Below are positions 12,563 to 22,995 of a stretch of 64,000 nt of DNA, piece by piece. The stretch's first letter is position 1. The number at the start of each line of letters is the position of its first letter. Origin of the DNA: Undaria pinnatifida (taxonomy: Eukaryota > Sar > Phaeophyceae > Laminariales > Alariaceae); the NCBI GenBank assembly GCA_012845835.1, contig JABAKD010000025.1, positions 23,669,923-23,733,922 of the forward strand, read 5' to 3'. A program made the position numbers and the translations under genes. The notes below the pieces were generated by a model that saw only the letters and a list, made by a program, of their open reading frames with translations, searched no databases and was not told where the DNA came from.

Positions 12563-12619
12563 TTAATAGTATATTATTGATTATCGTTCCATAGGGGCAC
12601 ACGTAGACTATACGTCAAA

Positions 12620-13960
12620 CGGTGTCTGACATTTCTTGTTGGTTTCAAGCTCAGTACAAGATCTCTACCACGAAGGTTTGGAACCGCAAGCTGGTTCTTG
12701 CTGAGGTCTCCAAAACCATTACTCAACCAACATCCGCAAAACGTAGCTTGAACATCACCTCCAAAACGATTGCAAACATATACATCGCGCCATGTCTTTG
12801 TCCACGAGGTGGGTTGTGCTCATAGTACCAGAACGACGCCAACAAACCCTACCAGGTGGTTGGAGGGCTTCATTTAACGCGTACCAGCGGCACCTTCCAA
12901 CCTTGATAAGCTCTCCACCCAAAAAACAATTTTACTCGTACTCTAAAGCACCAGACAAATGATGATCGAAGCGCAAACAACAGTGCACGTTCGAAGGTAT
13001 ACCAGGAACCTTGACCCAACAGCTATCTACTGATCTATATCACGGTGCATCGACTCGGAAACATTGTAATGCACCTCTACTGAATCAAGCGCTACTACTC
13101 TGGCGGGCGAGACACCATATGCAGTGTGACATATTCCAAAGGCGTGTGATCGCCTTCGTGCAAGGGAAAAATATCCAACCCGTTCATCCAGGGGTATAGT
13201 CATTTGCAATCTAGGCATATCAGCTGCAAGACCGAACAATGATGTTCAACGCTCCGGCGCCGTCCTTGTGTCCTGCTGAGACATAAAAACATTCATTTAT
13301 CGGTATGCGAATCGCGCCACACGCAGACTCCTGAACAAACCCCTGTTCAAACACCCCACGTCAGAACATGAACATAATGCTTATACCGCATAGTTACCTA
13401 GTGCTCGTACAAGCAAGAGGCTTGTATGCGTGCGTGTGGCACTCTGGGCTACAATAATATCAAGCGTACAGACTTGGCCCGAAACATTGTTTGGCCAGTG
13501 CCATTTAAGTAACCGATTGAAGGCTTCTGGTCAACGTCGCTATCGCACAGCAACATTCCCACGTCCGGCTCCTTCCATAAAAGACAGAAGTTTCCACTTG
13601 CGATGTACACATGTTACACCATGCACCAAAGCGCGCGGAGCCCTCCAGGAACCCAGGCTTCTTTCATATTGGTTTATGTTCCCAGCTTGACGGTGTCCAC
13701 ATCCAGAAATGGTCGATGGGAGAGTTACTTCACCATGAACTTCACCTAAACAATTTGGCGACAGATACGTGGGACAGCATTAGACGACAGCATTTTGACG
13801 TTGTTACTGATTCATCGGTGTACTGATTGAATCATCGGTGACAATGAAACACTGAATTGCGTGCTGAACGGCGAATAAGGACGCTGGCTTTGGTGTTGTT
13901 GTTCATTTTGGCGCCCGCAATAGTGATGCACTCAGAGAAGAAGTGGTCCCAACCCGACGT
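12620..13960 (+). repeat. Degenerate partial unit (unit 0)
   Basis: Scattered but ordered matches to the end of the array unit: the GTCCACGAGG-GGGTTGTGCTC stretch near 12,800 (compare 30,530), the GTGCACGT...GACTGATCTA stretch near 12,990 (compare 30,845 and 48,480), the ACTTCACCATGAACTTCACCT block near 13,730 (compare 31,490 and 49,140), and GAACGGCGAA...GCACTC.GAGAAG near 13,870-13,945 (compare 31,905-31,985). Divergence is much greater than between A, B and C. It is the relic of an older unit immediately left of the array. Confidence 0.6.
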
Positions 13961-14099
13961 CGATGTTGTCTTGGTCACCCGATTACACACATGCCCCATA
14001 CCGTAGGGTGGACGTGTTTTTACAGGGGCTCATGCGTGTCTGAAGTTTTTTTTGTGTTCCTACTTCGAAGTGTTGTTGTACACAAACTAAAATTCCACA

Positions 14100-14800
14100 G
14101 GTTTGAGGTTGATTGATTATTTCGTGGGAACTAATCTTAGTAAGGTGTGTGTGATACTACGGCCGCGCGTCTCACTGTGTGTGGGCTCATTAGGGATATA
14201 GGTCGGCGACTCCAGTTAGAACCTAAGTGTACCACATGGTGAACGGGATGATATGAACCAATCGGGGTGAAAAAAATTAAAATCCCTTCATTTATAAAGT
14301 CGCATAATCAGTGAGGGGAGAACCGAGGGATAAAAAGGGGGGTGTGGGGGGGGGGGGGGAGGGGGGGACGCTTCAACGTATAGGTCGGATAATTCAGTAA
14401 GACCTCGCTGCACGCGGTTAAGTCTGAGGCGAATATTGAGCCATTTTGCCTACTGTTTGGCGGTAATTTAGAGCAAAAATTCATTTCAAGCATTAAAAAA
14501 AGTATTTCCCGATTCTGCGGAATGGCCATAAACTACCAGGTAACAGTCATGAAAAAACAATGTGTCGCCAAATTGCCCTGCCATTGTGAACCGGCGCCCT
14601 ACCATTAGCTGTAGGCCTCTGGTTACTACGCCGGGGGGTGGGGGGGGGGGTCGGAGGGTTTGTTGAAAGGGGGTCGGGAGGAAACGATTCTACCTTCACG
14701 CTAAATGCGGCTGACCAATATTTCATTGAAAATGTATGACGTGGATGGGAGAAAAACATGCATCTTCTGTTGTTTTTACTTTCATTATATATTTACTATG
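14100..14800 (+). repeat. Diverged R element with poly-G
   Basis: GTGTGTGATACTACGGCCGCGCG, GGATATAGGTCGGCGACTCC and AATCAGTGAGGGGAGAACCGAG match successive R modules with many changes. G-rich runs follow at 14,335-14,370 and 14,632-14,675. It is the oldest of the four R copies in this cluster. Confidence 0.5.
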
Positions 14801-14814
14801 AAAAGACCAAGGCT

Positions 14815-15072
14815 ACGGTAGGGGGGGTACCCCCTTTTTCACTGGTGTGTTTGATCCACTCGCACGAGTAGCTCTGTACCCTACGGATGAAGATGGTTTA
14901 GGTACTTGGTTTGGCGCAGCTTAGATCACCTTTGCATTGCGGATTGATTTCGTCAATGTGAAACATAAAGAATACGTAAGATCGCATAGGAACAAAGGGG
15001 TTACTCGCGCGAGTGACCCCTAGCCACTGAAATAAAAGGCCCAAAAGGGGACCCCCCTACCGTAGCCTGGGT
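14815..15072. mobile_element. TIR element (MITE-like), GGCTACGGTAGGGGG family
   Basis: The left end GACCAAGGCTACGGTAGGGG and right end CCCCCCTACCGTAGCCTGGG are inverted copies. The interior contains TTACTCGCGCGAGTGACC, a palindrome shared by the family. The length is 258 bp and no frame is present. The flanks are A-rich (GAAAA / AAAAAA), so a short duplication is possible but unclear. It sits between two R copies. Confidence 0.75.
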
Positions 15073-15074
15073 AA

Positions 15075-15545
15075 AAAATAAAAATAGACTCCAGCTGTGA
15101 GATCGAATATTTTGTCGAAACTCATCTTTGCAAGCTGTGTGTGATACTCCGATCGCACGTATTACGGGTTGTGCATGTCCTCATTAAGCACATAGGTCGG
15201 TTACTCCTCTTGCAACTACAGTGTAGCTATCAGGGTCAACAGGGTGATCTTAGTCAGTCTGTGCGCGGAAACTATAAGTAGCGTTTCTAAGCGGAACGAA
15301 GTCTGACAGCTGTGGGAGGAAATGAATCCGTTTATCAAGTGACTCTTGTAAGTCGAATAACCGGTGAGGGGCGGGCAGAGAGTTTAAGCACGTGGGGGCC
15401 TGGTTTTGATCAAACGGAAGCGGGGTTGGGCGAGGGGTGGGGGGGGGGGGTGGGGGGGAGAAAGGGACAAAGGCGGGGGGGGGGGGGGGGGCAGCTGCAT
15501 TTGTGCGTGAAAACTATAAATCCTTCATATATTATAAAAATTAAA
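15075..15545 (+). repeat. R element copy
   Basis: It starts AAAAATAGACTCCAGCTGTGAG and passes through the R landmarks (GTGATACTCCGATCGCACG, ACAGTGTAGCTATCAGGGTC, GTCAGTCTGTGCGCGGAAAC) to GGTTTTGATCAAACGGAAGC. G runs follow at 15,438-15,464 and 15,475-15,491, then GCATTTGTGCGTGAAAAC. The next copy starts at once, so these copies lie head to tail. Confidence 0.7.
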
Positions 15546-16125
15546 AAACACTCCAGCTGAGATAGAAAATTTTATCGAAACTCGTCTTTGCAAGCTGTGT
15601 GTGATACTCCGATCGCGCGTATTACGGGTTGTGTGTCCTCATTAAGGATATAGGTCGGCGACTTCCCTTGCAACTACAGTGTAGCTCTCAGGGTCAACAG
15701 GGTGATGTCAGGCAGTCTGTTCGCGGAGCCTATAAAACCCGTTTCTGAGGAAACAAAATGTGACATGTGTGGAAAGAAATGCATCAGTTTGTCAAGTGAA
15801 TACTGTAAGTCGAACAACCGGTGAGGGGAGGGCTGAGATTTTCAGGACGTGTGGGCCTGATTTTGATCAAAAGGGGCGCGGTAGGGGGGGGGGGGGGGGG
15901 GGGGGAGAGGACGGGTGGGGCAGGGCAATTTGAGCGTGGAAACAATAATTCCTTCATGTAGGGGAAGGGGGGGGAATGTGGCGGGGGGGGCGGGGGGGGA
16001 GGGCTTCATGTCGCATAGATGTAGGGGTTTACTATAAGCGTGATGCTAGGTCTAGGCGATGGTGCTGGTAGTAGGGAAGGAGGGGGCGTTGGGGGAGGGG
16101 GTTGGTGGGAACTGCAGCAAATTCT
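15535..16125 (+). repeat. R element copy with poly-G
   Basis: It starts TATAAAAATTAAAAAACACT and repeats the R landmarks to GATTTTGATCAAAAGGGGCG, then about 20 G at 15,885-15,905. A second module follows with GCGTGATGCTAGGTCTAGGC (16,039-16,058), the plus-strand form of a block in the unit C insertion. Confidence 0.7.
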
Positions 16126-16315
16126 AAAAATTTATATACACTCCAGCTGTGAGATCGAATATTTTGTCCAAACTCATCTTTGCAAACTTTGTGTGATACT
16201 CCGATCGCACGTATCACGGGTTGTGTGTTATCATTAAGGATAAAGGTCCGCCACTCCCCTTGCAACTAAAGTGTAGGTATCAGGGTCAACTGGGTGATGT
16301 TAGACAGTCTGTGCA
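16126..16315 (+). repeat. R element copy, truncated
   Basis: TATACACTCCAGCTGTGAG continues through GTGATACTCCGATCGCACG and GTAGGTATCAGGGTCAACTG to GACAGTCTGTGC, where similarity stops and AT-rich sequence begins. Confidence 0.65.
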
Positions 16316-17903
16316 GCATATTGTAATATATTTTTATCATTTTTTTTCCTTTTTAATAATTTTGTTGTTGTTGTTGATGTTTGTTGGTCGTGCCAATAAG
16401 CCAATAAACATCTTAGGTTATGGGTTTGTGCCAGTGTGTATGTTGTCCCATCTTCAAGTTTTAGAGTGACTCATATGTCACATTTGGCCGTGGAAGAGTG
16501 CGATGACTAAGACATTCGGCCTATACTGGCGAAGTTCCATAGATTATTGAAAGTTTCGCCTTTAACTTGGTGCTGGGTCGTTTCATTTTTGTGTGCCCTG
16601 TGACGAGGAGCATAAACCCACGCTATATATCTAGTGCATTCAGCCCATCCCTTAGTTGTATAACGAGCACAGTCGATGTGTCTTGGCTTCCTTGGCGATT
16701 CGCTACAACCAACGCCTTGAAAGTACAGACCTGACAATCAATTCTGGGATAAATATCTCTTTCCCTGACGCAAACGTTGCCCTCATCTACTATCAATGGC
16801 CTCGACACATCATCTTTTTATTGATTTTCTGTAGGTCAGTCCACGTCTTGTTGCCATCCTCGTCGTTTTGCTACAACCAACGCCTTGCCAATACAGTCAA
16901 AAAGTTTTTTTTCTGTTTAGCGTAAATACCACTTTCCCTGACGTACACGTCGCCGTAACAAATTGACAATGGTCTCGACACAACGGATTGTTCTTGCGCT
17001 GTCGGCAAATATGTGTACTGCTGACCAACGTATCTACTATGTATGGAGAAAGAAGCAACGCCAACCCGCCCACAAACGGCGCTGTGGTCTCGCCGCCACT
17101 ATGACTCCTCCTCTTACCAGCTGCTGATCTCTGAGGCTTGAAACCGCACGGGTTAACGCTTGTCCTTAGAAGACCCATAAAGATGACGTTGACACAAATA
17201 TCATGCGAAATACCTACTAAAAACATGCATACATACCTTTGGGACAAGCGGTTTAGAGACAGAACACTAAACACCAGCAAAGTGTTCTGCGACATACGTA
17301 CCTAGATTTTTCCTATCATCGAAAAAAATATGTTAAGAGAGAGCAGATAATATCAATCGGCTAGGTCGTCGCACCCGCAACGTTTACGTTATGATAATAA
17401 AAAGGGGTCACAGCTGTAAATCAGCAAAGACATGTGCTGGCAAGTTTTTACCATTTAAGTGTTTCCCCTTGGCGACTTTCAGGCGCAAGAAGCAATCCAC
17501 GTTTTGCTGGTTGCTTTGTGGCAGGATTTCTTGCTTTGGGTTTGGCAAACGATTTATTATATAATCTTTTGGTTTGCCGTACAACCTTGTTTAAGGCCAG
17601 GACAGCGGAAGATACAACCATGACCAAGATTCAAGGGATGTAAAACTTTGTGTGGAAGTGCGACATTTTACTTGAACACATTATGTCAACACCAAAATGG
17701 CTGTGACCTCGAATCATCTCTACAAAATGTTTGGCGCGGCCAACTACGATATCCTCTCTAGAGGTCTTGTGGATACACCCGAGGCCAACCATTACGGTGC
17801 AAACTGCACGGGTATCGATCTATATACGCCCGTTGAGGCAGAGTGTATCGCATACGGCACCTACAGAATATGAGGTGAAAACGCCCTTGGTATCGCCTGA
17901 AGG
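16316..17903. other. No recognised gene between the R cluster and unit A
   Basis: AT-rich sequence at 16,320-16,400, a 170-bp degenerate duplication (16,690-16,990), and short frames without support. It has no counterpart in units B or C and is the original left flank of the array. Confidence 0.35.
16690..16990. repeat. ~170-bp degenerate tandem duplication
   Basis: GCTACAACCAACGCCTTG at 16,699 and 16,870, TTTCCCTGACG at 16,760 and 16,933, and CAATGG.CTCGACACA at 16,794 and 16,967 recur in the same order. This is an imperfect duplication of about 170 bp. Confidence 0.6.
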
Positions 17904-18180
17904 AACAAGGCTACAGTATGGGGGGTACTGTTCATTGTATCGTGAAAAAAAATGCAGTCACTCGCACGAGTGGTTCTGATGTTCACTGATCAAACTACTT
18001 CGTGCGAGGCGATTTTGTTCGCGCAGCATAGAGAACGCTCCACTGCAGATTTATATCGCAAAGGTCGAACAGAACGCAAGCTTCAGACCGAAAACCAACA
18101 AGAGACTCGCTCGAGCGAGTGACCACGAGCCACTTCAATGACAAAGCCCCAGACGTGACCCCCCAAGCGTAGCCTTGATC
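17904..18180. mobile_element. TIR element spanning the left limit of unit A
   Basis: The left end is ACAAGGCTACAGTATGGGGG and the right end ACCCCCCAAGCGTAGCCTTG, with GTCACTCGCACGAGTGG and CTCGCTCGAGCGAGTGACC inside. Units B and C keep only the right part (to 32,468 and 50,130), so the duplication breakpoint falls inside this element near 18,000. Confidence 0.65.
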
Positions 18181-18667
18181 GAAACAGATCGTTCGTCACC
18201 TGTTTCGAAAGCCCGTACCGCCCAAACATACACATCACTCAACTTTGCTGTAAATGTGGCCGCAATTACCCGCATTCTTGCATTGTGTTCATGCTCTCCA
18301 TGTTTGAACGTTTTTCGTGGAATCGAACAACGACCTCGTGCGATAGAGATATTCGCCTGCCCAATGACATCATAAACCATGAACTCGGAGAGCAGTTTCT
18401 TTTTTGGCGGATGTGTTTCGAGTTTTGTGTGACGGTAATGGCCAAACAGAAAGACTTTTGACCGGCTATAACACCTACGTACTTGTAATTTAGACGACAA
18501 GGTTGCATTGGCACGCTGTCGAAAATTCATGATCATGGACCATGATGTGAATATATCAATTGTAGGAAAAGATAAACACGGCGTTGTCTCGTGAATATAC
18601 GAATGTACGGGGTAGGACGTCAACAATGGACCCAAAAAGATGAAAACATTTTTCTCCGTCAACGTAC

Positions 18668-20394
18668 CTCGGTGATGCTCAACCACTCGTCGTCGTCGCC
18701 GTCGAGGCAAAGCTTCATCTTTTCTGTTTCATCGGTGTTGAGGTAGAACGTCTCGTATCCAAGAGTCTTGCCGCTGGACTTGATTTGGCTCTTGTTTTTC
18801 CCGTCATCGTAGGTTTCGTACACGTCCAGCTTGCGGGTCCTCTCATCTCCCTTGTGGAACGCGATCTTCATGCTGACAATGTCCTGGGGTTCCTCGAAGG
18901 AGTACGTGATGCAGCATCCATCTCCCTCGCACGACCAGCGAGAGTTTGCCTTGCGACTGCCGTCCCGGGTATTCTCGGGCTTGCATCCCTTCGGGTCACA
19001 GCCGCCATCGTCGGCATCACGTTTGTCGTACCCACTGGCGTCCACGTCAACCCAGGTCCTCTTGCCCGCATCGACTAGTGCTGCAGTGGGGAGCGGTGTG
19101 GGACGGGCATGTACGAGGGGGGGGGGTTAATGTGACGATATTGTCACATCGCGTGTTCACAAAAATGCTTCGTTCTGTGATGTTGGGCAGTTGGTTTACC
19201 TTTTGAAATATCCTATTTAACATAGGCTTTTCTTTCATCATAGAAATTGAATACGACCAGGTTAGCGATGGACCTTCACAAACCTTCTAGAGGTGTTTGT
19301 CGCTCACATACTTGTCCCCCCCCCCCAGTGTTCAACACCTTATACAAAGTAAGCGCGCTTCCACGAATGACAAAATGTATGTCATGTGTTGCGCCGCACG
19401 TAATCCCATTCAACGATCATTTTTCTCACGAGCAGTGAGTATGCGTTCTGCAAAAAGAAATCAGCGCACTCTACGAACACGCGTGGGATAGACGTTTCCG
19501 ACACGAGGACTAACAAGGGCCGGTATAACGTAATCGGTGGGCACACGTACCGTGCCGCCTCATCTACATCTACATCCAACGACGGCAATGCATGCCGGCA
19601 TCGCTCGATATGCCACACACTTGGAACCGCATAAAAGTCGGGAAATGCTCACGGCTTCAAGCACGACGTGGGAACGAAACGAAAACGTGTGTTGCTACTG
19701 TTCCGTCGACTATTTCTTTGTTCCATACGGTGGTCGTCAGTTGTATAGCACGGTCCAGGCGAACCCCGGGAAGCCCTATCACATCTATTTACGTGCCCAC
19801 CTGTCATTGTTTCCATATTCCACACATGCTTTAGGAACGAGAGCCCTCTTGTCGGCAGTTCATATGGAACCCACCTCAACCCATCAACCCCTTTGTGTTG
19901 ACCATAACACAAATCACCACATAAGACTCTACGCTAGCTACTACACCTGAAGCATTTGCGTACACCTCAAACTTTTCTTCCCTCAGAGGTGCGCACTTCA
20001 AGGGTTGCGTCGATACCACAGCGCCGGGAACACAGCACCACTGATCATTAGAAATAAAAAAACTAGTGTGACGCCATGTACATTCGGAGTTGAACCCATA
20101 ATGTCTCGAGACAATACCACATTAATGGAACGTACACCAAAAACCGTGAACTGAATCGACTTGTTCAACAATTTGCGCGTTTTTTATCTTCTAAAGCGAA
20201 CCCATAAAGTGCCTAGAACGTAACTCCTGGGTAAACGCCACACAAAGCCGTGGCGATGACTTATCGACGTTGTCGCGTGCATCATACACGCGTATTTACG
20301 GCGCCCCTTCTAAAGATTCTTGGAAACATAATTTACCTGAGGTAGTGCCGACGGCAGCAGCGAAGATAGTGGCTAGGATAGCGAAAGCGCGCAT
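18668..20394 (-). CDS. Secreted F5/8 type C (discoidin-like) module protein, copy A (two exons seen)
   Basis: Two exons fit together in phase. Exon 1 (20,394 to 20,337, 58 nt) starts at an ATG in context ATCACAATGCG and encodes the signal peptide MRAFAILATIFAAAVGTTS plus one base. It ends TCAG|GTAAAT. Exon 2 (19,080 to 18,668, 413 nt) follows an acceptor ACTGCAG, and the split codon gives Ala20. The intron is 1,256 nt. Exon 2 ends GAG|GTACGT at a codon boundary. Either splicing continues to an exon I could not find, or translation reads two more codons (V, R) to the TGA at 18,661-18,659, giving 159 aa. The module begins TWVDVD (28-33), has six cysteines (47, 52, 70, 75, 76, 144), the core ITYSFEEPQDIVSMKIAF (77-94) and RKLDVY (102-107), and ends EWLSITEV (151-158), which matches the C-terminal W-x-S-I-x-E-V strand of F5/8C/CBM32-like domains. 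The inferred role is extracellular carbohydrate binding; no catalytic domain is visible. Confidence 0.68.
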
Positions 20395-20575
20395 TGTGAT
20401 GAAGTCTGAAAGAAGAGGATGCGATATGCTGCGCGGTTGTTCAGGTGTTGGGTTGGAGTGGAGGTGTGAGGAGTGAACGAGGTGGGGTGTGGGAAGATTG
20501 TTTGTCGAGGTGCTTTGGTGTTTGTGAAAGATTCAGCGATGGAATATTTTGTAAATATTTCAGCCAATCGTCAGC
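20395..20575 (-). promoter_or_regulatory. Conserved 5' flank of discoidin-like gene, copy A
   Basis: Upstream of the ATG the minus strand is a pyrimidine-rich leader without guanine runs. About 170 nt upstream lies a reversed CCAAT element (plus strand CAGCCAATCG at 20,561-20,570) followed on the minus strand by an AT-rich stretch. The same element lies at 34,720-34,729 in unit B and 52,531-52,540 in unit C. A promoter role is inferred only from this conservation and position; no transcription start can be read from the sequence. Confidence 0.3.
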
Positions 20576-21264
20576 ATATCAAACGGCAATGCCGGACAAA
20601 CACCCGTATTGTGGGTTTTGTCCGAATCATAGGTTCGTCGAGAACATTGTCCAACCTTTGTCCAGAAATGAACCACATATAGGAGGGATATTGCAGTATG
20701 CTGGTCAACCTGGTGGTCAGTGAGTCGAAGAAGCATATTTCGCCACTCACAGTATTTTGGCTGACTATCGAAACTTCGCGCTTGGACTATGGAAGTCAAT
20801 TGTTTCTGAAGCGTCAGTCAAGGTATAGTCTATTGGAACGTGAACAAGATGTGCCCCCTCTTCAACTGGCCACATCGTGGGGAAGCAGACAGAATGCGGA
20901 ATCGGGCTAATAATAGCGGAACGACAAAGATATGATTCCGGAGGCTGTATGCCCCGGTGCACCTGTCGCCGTTGAGTACCGGACAGGTATGTTCGAACAA
21001 AATTCCGTATATTTTAGGTCGACGATACAATCTCTCCCTCGCATTGCGTAGTATCACACTCACTGTTATTATTTTCTCCATCGTGTCTGAACCTTCCACA
21101 AAGTAATTATTCAGATTTGAAACGCAACCCGGAAAAGCGCAGCCCGATAACCGAGGCGTACGACTTGGTTAGCAGTGAAATATGATCGACTCCCGTAACT
21201 CTCCTGTACAGAGGGTTCAACGTATATTGTACTCCGACATGAAATTTGATATGGAGATATAATA

Positions 21265-22610
21265 AAGAAATATATATACACTCCAGCCGTGAGATGAAAT
21301 ATTTTGTCGAAACCCATCTTTTCAAGCGGCGGGTGATACTACTCCGATCGGGCATACCACGGGTTGTGTGTCCTCATTAACGAGAGAGGTCGGCTACTCC
21401 CTTTGGAAGTAAAGTAAGTAGCTTGTACCAGGGCGAACAAGGCGATGTTAGTCAGTCTGTGCGCGGAAACTATATAACCCGTTCTTAAGGGGGACAAAAT
21501 CTGACAGCTATGAAAAGAAATGCATCAGTTTATTAAGGGTATCCTATAAGTCGTGAATCGGCGAAGTTTGCAAGGGCGTAGGGGCATGGATTTGAACAAG
21601 AGGGAGCGATGGGGGGGGGGGGGGGTGGGGGGGGGTGGCGGGCTAAATCACTATGTGCGTGGGAATTTTGAATCCTTTAAGGGGGGAAATCTGACCCTTT
21701 TTACGGAATGTCCTATCGATTGTGTATATCCTGTAAGTCGTACAATCAGTGAGGAGAGGGCGGAGTGTTCGAGGGGGAGGGTGGGTTGGTGGGTGGGGGG
21801 GGGCAAAAGGGTTTTTAACGGCTTTTTTTTGTATTAGATGTCGGGGCTTGCAATACTCGTGGTGCCAGGTCTTGGCGATGGTGCGGGTGGTGGGAAAAGA
21901 GCTGGCGTTTGGGGGAGGGGGGTGTATTGGAGCAGCGGCATGGATGGCCCTAGAAAGATAACGCGGTGTTTTCGATGTTAGGTGGGGTGTTTGAGCAAGA
22001 GGAAGCGGGGGAAGAGAAAAAAAATGGGGAGGGGGGAAAGGGCGGGGGAGGGGGGGCGTTGTGGGAGGGGGAGTTTTTTGTACGATGTTTGGCGGCATCT
22101 ATGTAGGGGTTTGTCGTACGTGCGTGGTGCTAGGCCTAGCATGAACTTGCGGGTGCTGAGGAAGGAGGGGGGGTGATGGGAGGGGGAGGAGTTTAGGGGG
22201 GTGGGTGGATTATAGCTACATCATGGATATGGCTAGAAAGATAATGCCGTGATATCAATTGGGTAGAAGTTTTGTTTTTACTCTGGACGATGTCGACTTT
22301 AGGTTGGTCGGTTGAACAAAAGAGAACGTGGAACAAAAACGTGTGTGGGGGGGCGGGCGGGAAAAAAATTGAGCTACAGCATGGATGGCTAGAGGGATAA
22401 TTAAGCTATATCTTTCGGCTGGTGGTTTTTACCACTCTGGCATATTTGTATTTCAGGTGGGGCATTTGAACAAAGAGGATTGCGGGGGGGCGGCGGGCGC
22501 AGGACGCGCGGCAAACTTCAATATAATTGCCCGGAAGCTGCAAATCTTTGAAGGGGACCAATCTGACGGTTGTAGCAGTAATACGTCTGACGGTTGTAGC
22601 AATAGTACGT
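21265..22610 (+). repeat. Long R element, unit A
   Basis: The R terminus at 21,275 (ATATATACACTCCAGCCGTG) is followed by at least four modules. Each carries a variant of CCTGTAAGTCGTACAATCAG or GTGGTGCCAGGTCTTGGCGA and a G-rich run (21,610-21,635, 21,770-21,810, 21,910-21,925, 22,020-22,070, 22,345-22,365). The counterparts in units B (35,443) and C (53,250) show that it was present before duplication. Confidence 0.65.
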
Positions 22611-22867
22611 CCGTTTTTGTCACATGCTTGGTATTGCATGTTATTCTAGCAGATTTGATGTTATATCTTCATAATTTGTATTTGTACATCACTGATCGCA
22701 ACACAGAACATTTCAATCGATAGGTTTAACCATACAAGTACCATGATTTTACCGTGCCGATATATCGTGTGTTCTGTAAGAAGTATCAATATCATCCTGT
22801 ATTTCCGCATATTTGCACACTATGTACGGTCCATGGCATCGAACGTTGGGATAATATCATGGATATT

Positions 22868-22995
22868 TGACGCGATCTGATATGATCCGATCCGATCAGG
22901 TCTGAACCGATCGGAACAGATCCGATCAGATCCAAACCGATCCTAACCCATGGGATCCCATCCCATTCTATCCGATCCGATAGGACAGAACCGGC
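22868..22995. repeat. GATCC/CCGAT minisatellite, unit A
   Basis: Degenerate units GATCCGATC, AACCGATCC and GATCAGATCC fill about 125 bp. They lie downstream of the R element in all units. Confidence 0.75.

Noticed and set aside
20085-20105. tRNA T-arm-like GGGTTCAACTCC on the minus strand, kept in units B and C
   Set aside because: No acceptor, D or anticodon arms could be drawn around it.
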